From the NCBI GenBank assembly GCA_964036295.1, contig OZ038464.1, forward strand, positions 5,690,001 through 5,754,000: DNA of 64,000 nucleotides, in the 5' to 3' direction. Below are positions 30,799-43,108 of the stretch, in pieces. Both the position numbers and the translations under genes were made by a program. The notes below the pieces were generated by a model. That model did not search any database and was not told where the DNA came from. It saw only the letters and a program-made list of their open reading frames with translations. Source of the stretch: Plumapathes pennacea. Its lineage: Eukaryota; Cnidaria; Anthozoa; Antipatharia; Myriopathidae. Positions within the stretch are counted from its first letter, which is position 1. Each line of letters opens with the position of its first letter.

Positions 30799-31066
30799 CT
30801 TCACTGACTGTTTGCATTTTCCTATTAGAACAGCGTCGTCCCATGTGTTTCCCTTCGTTCATGTCCATATATACATCAATACTCCACTTCTCGGTATCCT
30901 TCGTCGCATTCGCCTTTCTCTTCGGTGGTGCAAAAAGGGGTTAAACTTCTGTGGCGAGACTTGAAGACAGTTCGGTATCTTCTGCATCACTCCCATCGCT
31001 TCTTTCGTCCCTATTTCCTTAGCCACAAACGGAAGACTTTACTAAGAACGCCATAAATCCCGCCAT
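30799..31066 (-). pseudogene. Possible broken first exon of an unknown gene
   Basis: From an ATG at 31066 (context AATATGGCGG) one frame gives MAGFMAFLVKSSVCG, stop, an acidic NRDERSDGSDAEDTELSSSL block, stop, then basic APPKRKANATKDTEKWS and MDMNEGKHMGRRCSNRK, reaching a consensus donor GAAG|GTGAGA at 30799. The coherent composition of one frame across two TAA codons (31021-31019 and 30943-30941) suggests former coding. No family is recognised; non-coding sequence remains possible. Confidence 0.3.
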
Positions 31067-33015
31067 ATTTGTTTTCTCATAATAAACCGCTGTGCATACA
31101 GACCGTCCTACTCTGACGGTTCCAGGCTCCCCCACTTGAATGTTAAAACAGTTTCCAGTCCCCCTTTACTGACTCCTCGGATGAAAGCATCCGTCACAAA
31201 TTTCTTCTCGTATGGATGAAAGTACTTAGATATTGGGAGTTAAACGGTTAATGTTAGTAGTAGTTGAACGCCAACTTTGCCGCTCTGTTATGCAATTCTC
31301 AGCTAAAAGAGCTTAGTATTGCGATAAATAAATTTGCTTAGTATATTGGCCAAAATTGGACCATTCTCAAATTCTTTCCTGATGTGGCTTTTTAAACAAC
31401 AAAAACTGACAGCCGTTTGGCTCCCAGGAGTAGCGCGTAAAACAAATTATGCGCGATTTTCTTGTTGCGCAAATGTCCCTGTTTTCTGCGCTCTCAATTG
31501 GGTAGTTAGAGCAAATTCGCACCCTTCTCTGCTTGTACGATAGCATCAAGTGCACAACTTTTGTTTCACTCAGCATATAACTACAATCGCATCTAACTAA
31601 AAGTCCCCAAATCTGTAGCCGGCACATTTGCACCTTCGGTCACAACGCCGCCATTTTGCATTTCGAAAGAGCAGAGACTGAGCCGACCTAATGTGTGTTT
31701 CACCCATTTCCACTGAAATTGCCAGCTACGCCGGCTACCATATTTGAGATTCGCTCAACGGGCTAAGTTGTTAAACTCAACGTTTTCACTACTGTGCAGC
31801 GCTGTCCAAAGGGTACGTCAAGAGCGTGTATTTTTAGTATTCATATCCGAGTTACATTATGCGTCATGAATCATTCCAGTTTTAGCAATATTTTTGCTGA
31901 AATTTGACAGCTTATTTTGTAGTTTGCCTGTTTGCTGGCAGAGCTTCCCAAAGCTGTCTAGGTCATGCTCCTAAGTGTATGAATTCGTTTCGAAGTGTTC
32001 TGGTGTTTTTGTGATTAAAACGGCTGCGAACTGGTAAAATCAAAAAGGCCCTCTGAAAATGACCGCATTGTGTCATCAACTCCACGGCTTGCCCTTGCAG
32101 TTTTCAGAGCTTCTGTCCCGCACTGCTACTTAAGACCAAACAAGGATTCGGTCATCTTTGGTGACAGAACTAGTCAGATTTTCTCTGGTTTCTTCGCTTG
32201 TGAGATTGTTTAGGCTCATGTGAAATCATGGCGAGGAACTAATTGAGCACCGAACAAGTTTTAGAGGTGCTTGTGAGGGATGGGAGTGATCTAGAGGATG
32301 AAGGAATAGACAAAGATTTCTTCACTCGCTGATTAAAACAGTGGCCAGTTTTGATGATTTGCTGAAGGATACTTTCGACTTCACCGCCATGTTGGATTTC
32401 TTCGGGGCTAGTGACGAAGAGGTAAACCTTGTCGAGAATTTGTGCTGTTTTTCACGAGTTTCATAAGCTTTTCAACCGTATGCAACATGTCAACATTAGC
32501 TGCAAGCAGGACTCGCGGCATGACGCACCTTCGCGGCATGTTATTTTTCTCCAAACATTCGGTCCTAAAAGGGTTGATAACGATACACAATATGGCTTAT
32601 TTGGCTCATAAAATTGTCGAATTTCCGCCAAGATAACGTCTAAATTTCAACGCCTCAGCACTGTTCAACTCTGTCAAACGAACCCTAATGGCATGACCAC
32701 TCCGACTACTCAAGGAAAACTCCACAGAATGTTAAGTGTGTTCATGTTATGCTACTTCCTAATATTTGATGTAGTTGATATTTTAGTTTGGCCTGAATTA
32801 AGAAGACAAGGCTGCATAAGGGGTTAAAATAGTCTCCGCGCTCGTAGGTCTGTCCTCCAGTGACAACTAGAATTACACCAATATTGTTAAACGTTTATTG
32901 ATTAAAGCAAACTAAGACAGAACGTTCCAGACGAGAATGTTTAATTGACCTGCTGTATCTAGTCGCGATTAATGTCTGCGGTACGCTTATATTTTAAATA
33001 CGCATTTTTTTCCTA

Positions 33016-33071
<56 letters not shown>
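33016..33071. repeat. (CT)n microsatellite
   Basis: About 56 bp of CT dinucleotides with one T-run interruption, just downstream of the FoxO-like gene stop. Confidence 0.9.
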
Positions 33072-33076
<5 letters not shown>

Positions 33077-33117
33077 TCGAAAATAAATATTGAATGCTCT
33101 ATATTTTGTTCAGTAGT

Positions 33118-33279
33118 TTAGGTCCTTTCCATGCGAGCTTTGAGTCGTTTTGTAGCAGTCTGTGTCACTCTTCTGGAGCCTTCTTCTTCTCCAACAGTCC
33201 ACATGGATCTGTATGGACGTTTGGGATCCTTTATTCTGACGAATCTCTTCCTTATTGACAGAGTGTGACGGACTGTGTT
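33118..33279 (-). CDS. FoxO-like gene A, exon 2
   Basis: Acceptor AAACCAG, phase 0. It starts with recognition helix 3 (NTVRHTLS), continues [20 protein letters not shown] and ends in a basic tail with a TAA stop at 33118. The helix-to-wing spacing equals that of FoxO even though the wing residues differ. Confidence 0.82.
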   Translation of the reverse strand, partial: NTVRHTLSIRKRFVRIKDPKRPYRSMWTVGEEEGSRRVTQTATKRLKARMERT

Positions 33280-35355
33280 CTGGTTTATGGAAAAGAAAAA
33301 AAGAAACATGTCATGAGACAACAAGCAAATCCAGTAGTTCAGTTTTGTTATGATAACATAGTAATACTTAGCAGAGCAGTAAACCATCAATAGCAGTAGA
33401 TATATTCTTAGTTTCAATAAGAGATGTACAGCATTTGCAGCAGCGGCAAATGTTCATAAAAGCAGATATTAGCTGAACATTGCTCACTTATATTGTCCAT
33501 GAGTGATAATTTCGACTATTACACGCGTTTCACTGTGACTACATAGAAGGGTAGTCTCCTGCATCGTGTAGCTAATCGGGAGCAGCGACGCAGCGTTAAT
33601 AGCAGAAGCTGCTGCAGTATTAGTGGCAGTAGCACTGATTGCAAAGTAAGACAAGTATAGTAGTCGAGGCAGTAGCATATAAATTACGTAGAGTTAGCAG
33701 TGCTGGACGGAATTTGTAGTGGTAGTAGTTTAGTAGTAGTATATAGTAGTTTTAAGTATTATTTATTAGTAGTTGTAGTAGCAGTAGCAACAGTATCATA
33801 ATTATATAATACAACCAAAGGTCTTGTGTTAAAATGAGTACAGTATAACTGTAGCTGTGTAGTAGTGGGGTAGTAAATCATCGAGTAGTAGTTAGTAGCC
33901 ATTAATAGTAGTTAGTAGCAGCAGAAACAACCACTATAGCCGTATTATAGTGACAGTAACACTACATCAGTATGGAAAGCAAGTATCAAGGCAGCAGTAT
34001 AAATGTCAGGGGAAGTAGACAATATAGAGCCCATAGTAGTAGTAGCTGCAGCAGTGGTAGTATAGGCTCGGTAGTTGAATGTATTAGCGGAGTATTTATA
34101 GCATTATTTATAGTTATGGTAGTCGGCGTATCTGATAGTCGTGGTGTAGCAGGAGTGGGGAAGTGAATGTAATCAGTGCAGTGATTAGTACAAGAATTAA
34201 CAGCTAGTCAATGTAGGTGTACAGGAATAGGCTATATGTACCTATAGTGTAGTACATATAGAAAATTGTAGTAAAGCATGCTGCATTGATTTGTACTTAG
34301 TATACAGGCATAAGGGTAGAGTGTAATACCAATGACTTCAGTGCATTAACACTGAGCAGTAATAGCATATCATCCTAATAACAGTGGTAACTAACAGCAG
34401 TGTACTAACAATAACAACAACGCCCCCGTAGTAACAGTTGGCAGTATTGTCTAACCAAATTGAGCAGATGCAAAAACTTATATGCAAAATAAATGCACAA
34501 TCATATGAGAGCAGCAAAGCCGTATAACAAGTAGTGGAGTAACAAGCAAAAAAAAAAAACAGAATGATACCTTTTAGGAGCCGCGAGTACTATATTGTAA
34601 CTACATGGATCTTAGTAATACAATAAGAAGTCAGTATCTCTACAATATACCTTCCATCCTTGTACAGACAAGTAGCGTTCTTTGTCTTTGAAGTAAGGCA
34701 CATTCTGCACAATCCAGTCATAGATTTGAGCGAGTGTCATCCGTTTGTGAGGAGAAGACTGTATTGCCGCGGTTATTAGGTCCGTGTAGGATGTCCCGCC
34801 CCAGTTGTTCTTCCGAGATTGGGGCTTGCTTCGAGTTTTTCTTCTGGCTACCGATGGGCAGCGTGACTTGGCGTTCACTCCAGACAATGCCTCACAGACC
34901 AACGGTGCAGTTGTCTGATAAACAAGCTCCTTATCCAAAGAAGAGTCAGGATGAGAGAATGGTCGTTCTCTTTGTCTTTCGTGAAGCTGCTCTTTTGGGG
35001 GCGTCGATGAACGGCTGCACCGCTGACTTGTATCCAAGCGTTCCTCTTCCAGTCCGGTCCAAGAGAGAGCACGTCCAGTGCTTACAAACTCTTCGGTGCT
35101 ATAGTGAAGCACATCTTCGACGGAAACTCGTTGACGTTTCACGTTATTATCTAGAGAGTTACTTTGGGGATGGTACGATACAGTCAGTTCCCTCGAGTCT
35201 CTCAACATGCGACAAGCATTTAGCGCGCTTAACGAACTCAGTTTCATCCGGGGCAACGTGCCTGGGTTCGGATAGTGAATTTGTGTCTTAGGTCTCTGGG
35301 TACCTTTCAGACACATTTCCACCGAACGTGGCACTTCTAAACACTGCAACTGCAT
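33118..35355 (-). CDS. FoxO-like forkhead gene A (two exons)
   Basis: Coding exons 35355-34651 (235 codons) and 33279-33118 (53 codons plus stop), 288 residues in all. The forkhead domain starts near residue 183: [20 protein letters not shown], then [27 protein letters not shown], and after the intron [16 protein letters not shown] and SMWTVG. FoxO identity rests on W-G-x-x-S-Y-x-D-L-I, the Q-I-Y-D-W-x-V...P-Y-F-K-D-K segment, the FoxO-specific insertion before G-W-K, and the intron exactly after G-W-K, as in FoxO genes. Differences: RHNLS is RHTLS, wing 1 is rewritten ([10 protein letters not shown] where FoxO has E-G-T-G-K-S-S-W-W), and the protein ends about 25 residues later, without the usual Akt sites or transactivation domain. 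DNA binding is plausible, activation doubtful. Confidence 0.85.
33280..34650. other. Intron of FoxO-like gene A, TAG-rich
   Basis: 1,371-bp intron. From about 33700 to 34440 it consists largely of decayed TAG/GTA trinucleotide sequence, producing many stops in some frames and long Ser/Val-rich shadow frames in others. No exon is visible inside. Confidence 0.6.
34651..35355 (-). CDS. FoxO-like gene A, exon 1
   Basis: ATG at 35355; 182 residues of low-complexity, Ser/Arg-rich, presumably disordered N-terminus (including a basic [14 protein letters not shown] stretch just before the domain) and the first half of the forkhead. It ends AAG|GTATAT. The plus-strand frame at 34734-35291 is a shadow of this exon. 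Confidence 0.82.
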
Positions 35356-37440
35356 ATTCTCGACTGATATGGTTGAACAAAATCCTACGTGAATATAAAC
35401 AGTTCCGAGTCACCGCGATTTGTCACTGTCTGATCCGATCACACTCGAAAATGGGCACGCCCGGAAACACTGATGACGTCGAGATACGTCACTACAACAG
35501 GAAATTAGTTCGTTGGTGGCATTATTTCTTTTGGTGAGTTTTTTCATCACAAGACACGTTAAATTTCCTCTTTCCATGACGCTCAAGTGCTGTTATTCGT
35601 CATCATTACACAAGTCATTACGTACCGTACAAGAAGTCATATTAACGGGTAGCACAACTGCTTAAATAGTTCATTTGAAGGCCAATGCTTTGATATTCTG
35701 TTCAGTACAAATATCCATGCTGTACTTGAAACAATTCCAAGCATTGTTAAAAGGTTTATAAGAGAAGTAACGGCTTACTCAAATGACCACCGTCTGATGT
35801 ACAGAGTCGAGAGGTAGAACAAAGAGTAATTGGGAGCGAAAAAAAAACTTGACGCTCCATTCATTCTTTATCAAATAAAGCTCAAGTGTAGGCTTCAATC
35901 AATGAAAAGCCTCGTTTATAAAAATCAACCGGACATTTTTTGCCAAGCTTCAGATTAACGTGATGTCTTGGCGTCTTAGTAAACAACTTGATATTTTTTT
36001 CGGTCAAGCATAACACTGACTGTCAAAGGTCATTAACAACAGCGAGCAAAAGCGTTCACTTATTGGTTGTAATCCGCTCAAAACAAATCAAACAATTTTA
36101 CGTTTTGCTCATTGTGATCACATTGCATGGTCAACAAAGCGACTAATAGCCAAGCGACAATGCACAAAAGAAGTAGCAACTATTGTAGCGTGAAGGCACG
36201 TTAAACGAAAACAAAGTCAACAAACAATGGTAGAGTTGCTGTGCTGCAACATGTTTCTATGGCGTCACATCTTCCTCTCTAGACTAAAGATGCGAATTGT
36301 AAGCATGAAGCATCAAGTTGCACGAGCGGCAAAATCGTTCATTGTATTCTTTAGAGGATTCTGTGAACGTGTTCTTCTGCCAGCTGTTGACGTGTAACAG
36401 GAAACACTTAAAGAACTATTACTGACGTAAGCCTGCGGTTAGTATTGGGCCGTTGAGTACAAGCGCTAGAGGTCACGCTTTTCAAACCATGTGGACTATC
36501 TCAGCCAGAATTAGTTGTTTAGTTGTGAGTGTGAACGACCAGCTCACTTTTCCGTGTACACTTTCGATTTTTGAAAGCTGTAGAATTGTTTTTTAGTTTA
36601 TGGAACTACCAGGCATATACAACACTTAAAGCAACGACATTTGTTTTCTAAAGTCAACTAGACTGGCATTCTGGTCCCCCCAGAAATGAGTACAATTTAG
36701 GTGTGTCATGATGGAATTGCAATATCCTGCTGCAGTTTGTGACCATGACATTGCTTTTGAATTCAATATATTAACATGTCTTGTTGAATTAATATGCTAT
36801 TATATTGTGACGCACCAACAGTTGTGTGAGGACTGTACAGTCAAGTAGCATTTCAGCAGTTCTGTTTGCTCTCTCTGAATCCGATTTCTGTCTCTTTATG
36901 GTTGGCTCTAAATGATGCTGGAATACAAAACTATAGCTCATTGGTACCAAGTTTTTATGTTTTCCTTTTGCAACAACATCTTGGCTGAGAAAACAGGTCT
37001 ATAATGTTGGGTGCGGTTTCAAGACAGTGAACTTTAACAAAAGCAAACCATACCAAAAATGATATTGTGTATGATTGTGTTCCCTTCACAGCGCACGTGG
37101 TAACCAGCTAAGCCATTTAATTTAACATATTTGCCTTGTACTTGGATGAACCTTAATCCTTATAAGTTGTTGTTGGTTGAGTTTATCAACTAACTTTACA
37201 AGTTTGGTCCAAGTCATAGTTTTGACATATCATTGGAGCGAGGATATGATGTGAAAGGGACCAAATCAGTTGTTTGGATTGAATGAACAATGCTAAGAAA
37301 ATATGAACACACTGGTATGGAGCTCCAGCTTAAATTACAAAGCGTTACATTGCAATTGACTCAGTCTTCATTTGTATACTTAGTTGCTCATACTAATGAA
37401 AATACTTCAAATAATTAGTGCCATTGAAGATAATATATTA
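35356..37440. other. Upstream region of FoxO-like gene A, nothing recognised
   Basis: About 2.1 kb with no exon, RNA gene or obvious repeat. It should contain the promoter of gene A, but I see no clear TATA box. Confidence 0.4.
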
Positions 37441-38117
37441 GTTTTTACTACAACACACTAGTTTCTCGCTCTCTGATTGGTCGATTAACCGTGGTAAAAA
37501 AGAGTCCAGACAACAATGTGACGCCAGCCTGACACCAGCGTGTCACGTTTTGCAACGAAATACAGCGAAATTTTCTTGTATATTTCTAAAAGTGTGGTAA
37601 AAAACAAATTTCCATTGGTTTGCCGTGGTGTGGACTCTTATTAGGGAGTTTAAGAAACCTAGGACGGCGACGGCAACGCGAGGAACCCAAAAATAGTGTC
37701 TCTGTTTTTTCTATGTCTTTGTAACTTTGCCTATTCTTAGGTTGCTCAATTTGTTCCATTTTTGCCTAGGTTCTATTGATTTCACCGTTTCCTACTAAGA
37801 AGAACGACTGCCGTTATTTTATCGAACTGTCGTCCACGTCCTGACAACGACGTAAAAAAAAGCATTTGAAGTCGCACGCGAGAGCACGGCGACCCCGAGA
37901 TCATGTCAATTTCAGATATTCACGTGCTTCTTTTGTCTTCTTTGATTAGTTTTATTGTTTCACCGGCGTCGCCGTCGTCCTCTCGCGTCCTGTATCTTAA
38001 ACTTACCACGATTTACGCCATCACAAGGTCAAAATTTGTTGTGGACTCAACATTTTGACCATGTGATGAAGTAAATCGTGGTAAATAAGAGTCCACACAA
38101 CGGCAAACCAATGGAAA
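37441..38117. repeat. Nested inverted-repeat region
   Basis: An outer pair (CCATTGGTTTGCCGTGGTGT near 37614 and its inverse ACAACGGCAAACCAATGG near 38098) encloses an inner MITE at about 37644-38004 with AGTTTAAGAAACC and TATCTTAAACT ends and GGCGACGGC-type inner arms. A small hairpin (ACCACGATTTACG and CGTGGT) follows at 38005-38082. Confidence 0.55.
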
Positions 38118-38579
38118 TTTATTAAATTTAAAATGGCTACTGTGTGGCAGACGTATATCACAAAATAGTAAAACTGTGCTAGCTTACTTCTTGTAGAGAG
38201 CGTCAATTCATAAATGCCTGAGTCAGTGTATGGGGGCGAACCGCTTATGACCCTATCAACACAAAACGTCATGTATTATTTCTTGTTGTCGGGCCGCACA
38301 CCCACGTTATGTATCAGTACGTTACTAGCAGAACTTCTGTTCCTAACTGGCGATTTGAATATCAAAGGAAAAAGTGTTTTTAAGACGTATATACTGTAAT
38401 TTTCTACTGTGTTTGTTCAGTCAGGGATGTTGAATGACTTATTAATTACGATCGAGAGTAGATACTTAAAACACAATTAAAGGTTCTGACTCCAATAAGT
38501 ATTTCTTGATGATCAACACTTGGTGTGAAGACAAAGACAGGAACGGTTTAACGACAAAACAGTACTATAAAGTAGTTGA

Positions 38580-38760
38580 CTAAGCTCCCGTTAGCGGACA
38601 CCCTCGGGAAACAGAAAACGTGTCCGTAAATAGAACTGTCCGCTTACGAGAAAGTGCAGGTAAATACAGAGTTTGACAGAGCTAGAGTTTAAATGGGTTT
38701 CGAGGAGGCGTCCGTAAAAGTAGAGTTGTCCGCTTACGAGAGTGTCCCCCTGGACAGCTT
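38580..38760. repeat. Dispersed GGACACCCTCGGGA-type repeat
   Basis: Contains CTCCCGTTAGCGGACACC and repeated TGTCCGCTTACGAGA. Related sequence, with GTCCG and CTCGGGA segments, is seen at 51925-52110 and 60690-60855. Confidence 0.45.
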
Positions 38761-40506
38761 CGACTGTTTACCGGCGCTCAAATCTTGTTCCTCGTCAGTG
38801 AATCTCGTTCCGTTCGTCTACTATTCTGGCGCCGAACCAACACACCACGTTTTCTAATGTCAGTGACCTCGCGGAAACCACTAAGCAGCTTAGAGCTTTA
38901 TGGATATTAAATTCCCGTTGTCACACACCAAGCCGACGTCAGTTATCAACTAGTCGAGGAACTAGTGATCGAGTGATATTGTTATCATAAGATTTGCAGC
39001 TCATAAGCAAATTATCAAATAGTCATTTGATGAGGAGTCGGTTTTTGATAACAGTCTTAATAGCTCCTGCGGACACTCAGTGGACTGCGACGAGACTGGC
39101 TAGGCCACGCTCTCCCTGCCTATACTGAATTTAACATAAGTATACGGATGCCAGCTTTAGAGCGCTTGTTACAGTCAAACTGAACATCGGGCGGCATAAA
39201 CTCGTGCACTTTGGGCGGGCACTTTGCAGTCGCACTCAATATATGATATATTGATAACTGCAACCAAAATGTCTGTCTCGCTGAACAGGTTATAAAACAA
39301 CAGATTATAAAACAATATGTTTTGTCGGGAATTGCCTTTCTAATGTAATATTTTTCATCAACCACTTGTTTACTGTCAATAAGAATTGCTACTCGATTAC
39401 ACCAGTTCAATCTGAGACTTTTATCAGGCATAAATCACGACGTGACGTTTTGCCATGAGGGTCTCGAGTGTCAAATATCCGGGTCAGTGGACATTTCTTG
39501 ACAAATACACCCCACTAAAATCATGTTTCTCGACAAAGAATGTAAACTTTATATAAAGAACCTAAACTGATGCCGTCTTTGCAAACTGTCTAGCTGGTAA
39601 AGTTATCACGGCTTTGGCTGTACAAGGCAATATAGATAATACGTGATGTCAACCGACATACCATTTATTAAACAGGAAAATCTGGCTTGTTTCCGAATGG
39701 CAACTGAATTGAGTGCGTGAGTGATTGTTTTCAAAAGGGATTAACAAACAAAAGATCTATTCCTCTGCAGGTGAATGAACAGCGACAACAAACCATTGTT
39801 TTGTTTCCTTCCTTCCCAGCTAAATGAATGAATCTATCGGCGTCTGGACTGTTGCGGATTGATTTATGGTGTGAGTTTTGGGGACACGTACATTTTACCA
39901 AAGTGCCTCATAAAAGGAAATAGTTGTCTCTTTTTATGACAAAATTTTGGTAATTTTTCCATACTGAAATGGAGGAAAATGGATAAAAGGTAGGGAAGAG
40001 TGAAGAAGACCAGAGTGCGAATAGCATAAAGGGATCAATGCAAAATAAAGAGAGCATAACACAAGGAACATTAAATAAGTGAAAGCGTTAAGCCGGAGAG
40101 GGCGCATAATTCCTCAAACAAATTTCTCGCTTCCTGACCGCCGGCCCTGCACGTATGGACCAAGTGGCAAACTCACAGTAAACTTCTCGAAATTTGTATA
40201 ATTACGACACTTGCACATATATAAGTAACAGATTTGCGTAGCATGTGTTTTCTTTCGTGTAAAAGCGTCTAGCTAGTGTTTTCAGGTCAGCACGTACTGG
40301 AAGCAAACGTGATGATGTTTATAAAGGGCCTTCCGGCAGCCGGCCACCATGATGGGTTGTTTCCTGAACTACTTGAATATTTTGCTCTTGCTGTACACCT
40401 GGCAAGGTCAATGACGGAAGTTAAAGCTTTATTGTACCGGGAAATACATCGTGCGATCGTGATGATTAGTCGTCACTTACAAACGTATCGGATTTCCTGT
40501 TAAACT
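38761..40506. other. Intergenic, no clear gene
   Basis: About 1.7 kb. The only candidate is a small frame at 40349-40414 with a strong start context, reported as a finding. A 103-codon minus frame at 39120-39431 has no recognisable motif and is not called. Confidence 0.35.
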
Positions 40507-40516
40507 AAAGAATACC

Positions 40517-41558
40517 GACATGTGCTCAAACATGGACTGGACTCTGGACTGGACTCTGGACTGGACTGGACTGGACTCTGGACTGGACTCTAGATTTTTT
40601 TTCTTTTTTGACTTTGCACTGAACAAAATTGTTATGAGTGTGGGGTGGGTAGACAGGTGAAAAAGGGGAAAGGTGGGGTCGGCAAGGGTCATGTTTTTCA
40701 AAAGAAAATTTCCCATATTTACGCCTTCAAACTGTGGCAAGAACTGTGAGATGTGGTTCTACTCCTATGTTTTGTCTCTTATCCGTTCAAATTGTATTCT
40801 TGAACCTTCACAGATAAAAGCAAATAAGCCGAATGACAACATTGTACGTAAGCACGTTGACAGTGCTTATTATTATACATGTCGCCATAGATATGAGAAC
40901 TTTTGTTCTTTTTCTTTTTTTTTTCTTTTTTTGGACTTTGCAGAAGATAGGATAATAAACTGCCAAGTTTGAGGGGGGGGGGGGGGGGGGGAGGGGTTCA
41001 AAAATTCCCTATAGAGTGCCATTAAGCGTTGGTGACATAAATTCCCCATATTTCCGTGAGTACTTTGCAGGAGATCAACGCCGACAATCCAAACTAAGCA
41101 AAGTCTATTTCCACTGCCATTTAACTTGCATTAACGCAAAGCAACCGAATTATATGCCTTCTCTTGTTTTTTTCAAACCGCATGTGCGTCAGCTGCTAAC
41201 ACCACTCTGCATAAGCATCATCTTCATTTTAGCATCGGCTTTGCAGCTTAAAGTATCGTATCTATAGCGGCATGTATAATAATAAAGACTGTCAACCTGG
41301 ACGTATATAGAGACAAAACATAGGAGTAGAACCACATCTCACAGTTCTTGCCACAGTTTCAAGGCGTAAATATGGGAAATTTTCTTTTGAAAAACATGAC
41401 CTTTACCGACCCCACCCTTCCCCTCTTTCACCTGTCTACCCACCCCACACTCATAACAATTTTTTTTAGTGCAAAGTCAAAAAAGAAAAAAAATCTAGAG
41501 TTCAGTCCAGAGTCCAATCCAGTCCAGTCCAGAGTCCAGTCCATATTTGAGCACATGC
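40517..41558. mobile_element. Foldback element with 10-bp target duplication
   Basis: 1,042-bp element. The left arm (from CATGTGCTCAAA, about 40517-40790) is inverted at 41305-41558 (ending TTTGAGCACATG). Each arm starts with a GGACTGGACTCT-type minisatellite and continues through the same 200 bp. The 10-bp sequence AAAGAATACC occurs directly at 40507-40516 and 41559-41568 as a target-site duplication. Long arms plus a 9-10-bp duplication fit Mutator-like foldbacks; no transposase is encoded. Confidence 0.75.
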
Positions 41559-41774
41559 AAAGAATACCTCTACTGTATGGGTAGTCTGAAATGTCCGCCG
41601 TCTCCTTTTCATCGCCCGTGGTCCGACCGCTCTCAATGGGAGCATGGGGAGGAGATGGCTAACATTTCAGACTACATTTAGGCAGCGTCAACAAATCATG
41701 AAACACACTATAGGAGAGGTTGAATGAATATTCGACCTTTTGTTATAATCACTATCTATGTTGTAATTACACTC

Positions 41775-42110
41775 TGTGTCAATGAGCACCGCAGAAATAC
41801 ATTCTTAACGTCACTTCCTTGGTCAGCGTACGTCGCACTGGCTATCTAACTTCACATAATTTCACATCGTGTGCATGACCAGTTTTCTTGTGCACAACTT
41901 ATGTTATAAAAAAATCATTGAACTTACTTATATTTGAGTATCGAGTCCCAGTATTGAGTTTCTTGGCTAAATCTTGGGGTTTTACGAGCGTTACATTTAA
42001 ATAAAAAATCTGCACTTGAATCCATGGTTTTGTGCAATAACCGCTGACTCAAAAGCAAGGTGAGCACACGGCCAAAAACGTATTTCCGCGGTGTCGCCTA
42101 AGCCGTACCA
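41775..42110. repeat. Dispersed element, CACCGCAGAAATA ends, copy 1
   Basis: About 330 bp ending ACGTATTTCCGCGGTG. An inverted copy lies at 56940-57245; shared landmarks are AACCGCTGACTCAAAAGCAA, TGCACAACTTATGTTATA and GGCTATCTAACTTC. A terminal fragment (CACCGCGGAAATACGTT) also appears at 15790. Confidence 0.65.
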
Positions 42111-42589
42111 GTCCTAATTAAACATACATATCTTCTTATACTGATAGCTAGAGGGAGCCTGGGCCCAACAAGCCTCATGCCCAGGCTTTCTCGTCACTAT
42201 TAAAAAGGACTGAGAAAAATAATTGAAAAGTAAAATTTTAGTGTGACAAACAAAACATATATTCACAGCACCTCTGTCGTGTAAACGAAGGCTCTCGGCA
42301 GCCTTCTGTGCGATGCCTTATTAAATCCACTCACTATGAGGTTGAGCTTAGATAGTGAAGGTGAAAACATGTACGACTGACACGGGCTGTTGTCAGGTTT
42401 CGACAACTGGTTGAAAAGTGCACTGTATGCTGAAAAACCTATATCATGAACCTATCTGCGGTAATGCCAAGTCTTGTCCAATGGCGTGCTTTGTCAAAGC
42501 TATTTTGGACTTCAGTTATTTGGGGGATATGCGGTCGGCGTGTGTGTGTGTGTGTGTGTGTGACCGACCAAAAGTATGATAGATGTACG

Positions 42590-42738
42590 ATTTAAGCTGG
42601 TTGCCTGGCATCTCTAGCCCTTATGGTTATTCCGGGCAGCCAGTACCCAACTTATACCAGACCTAAATCTGACATATCTATCATGTAAACAAGGGTACAA
42701 TAAACTCGTTGTTGTTGTTGTTGTTGTTGTTGTTGTTG
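42590..42738 (+). repeat. Probable non-LTR retroposon 3' tail with (GTT)n
   Basis: Ends AAGGGTACAATAAACTCGTT followed by ten GTT units. A short GC-richer segment joined to a simple-repeat tail is typical of SINE or LINE 3' ends. A (GT)n run at 42540-42562 lies just upstream. Confidence 0.4.
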
Positions 42739-42918
42739 AAACTGTAAGTACCATGCTGCCATGGAGTTCAGAGGCTTTAGACAGTGAATATAGTTCAAGA
42801 TCAGCTTCTGCATTTACTTTTCACTACGTCCCAGTTCTTCGCCTCTTATATCATCAATTTTGCGCGAGACAGGAGACTATACAATCGTAGTAAATATATA
42901 ACATATATACATACAGCG

Positions 42919-43108
42919 TTACCCCTTTCACTCCCAAGAGTGATCAACTCTTTAATTCTCCCTTTCTCGTCTCTCACCAAAATTACACCATGCAATAAGA
43001 AAAACTTGGAATTTGATACCTTGGTCAGATGAAAGCTGATAACATCGATTCTCATTTTCATCACTCTACATTTATTTTATGGTTGGGAGAATCTGTGTAA
43101 TAAGAGTG
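42919..43108. repeat. Dispersed repeat of the CCCTTTCACTCCCAAGAG family
   Basis: Copy of the family described at 21277-21462, with CTCACCAAAATTACACCATG in its middle. Confidence 0.55.

Larger units (their letters stand above)
25428..33117. other. Intergenic region between lectin gene and FoxO-like gene
   Basis: About 7.7 kb, bounded by the lectin gene start (reading left) and the FoxO-like gene end. It holds a C-run at 25749-25780, an integrase-like relic, a LINE relic, hairpin MITEs near 28.1-28.8 kb, a 7-bp tandem repeat and a possible pseudogene at 30.8-31.1 kb. No intact gene was found from 29.0 to 30.7 kb or 31.1 to 33.1 kb. Confidence 0.5.

Noticed and set aside
32228..32400. Possible start of a piggyBac-like transposase (LSTEQVLEVLVRDGSDLEDE after ATG)
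   Set aside because: A stop follows five codons after the ATG, no catalytic region exists nearby, and acidic N-termini are not diagnostic.
34734..35291. 185-codon plus-strand frame
   Set aside because: It lies wholly opposite exon 1 of FoxO-like gene A, whose minus-strand frame carries a clear forkhead domain; this one shows no domain.
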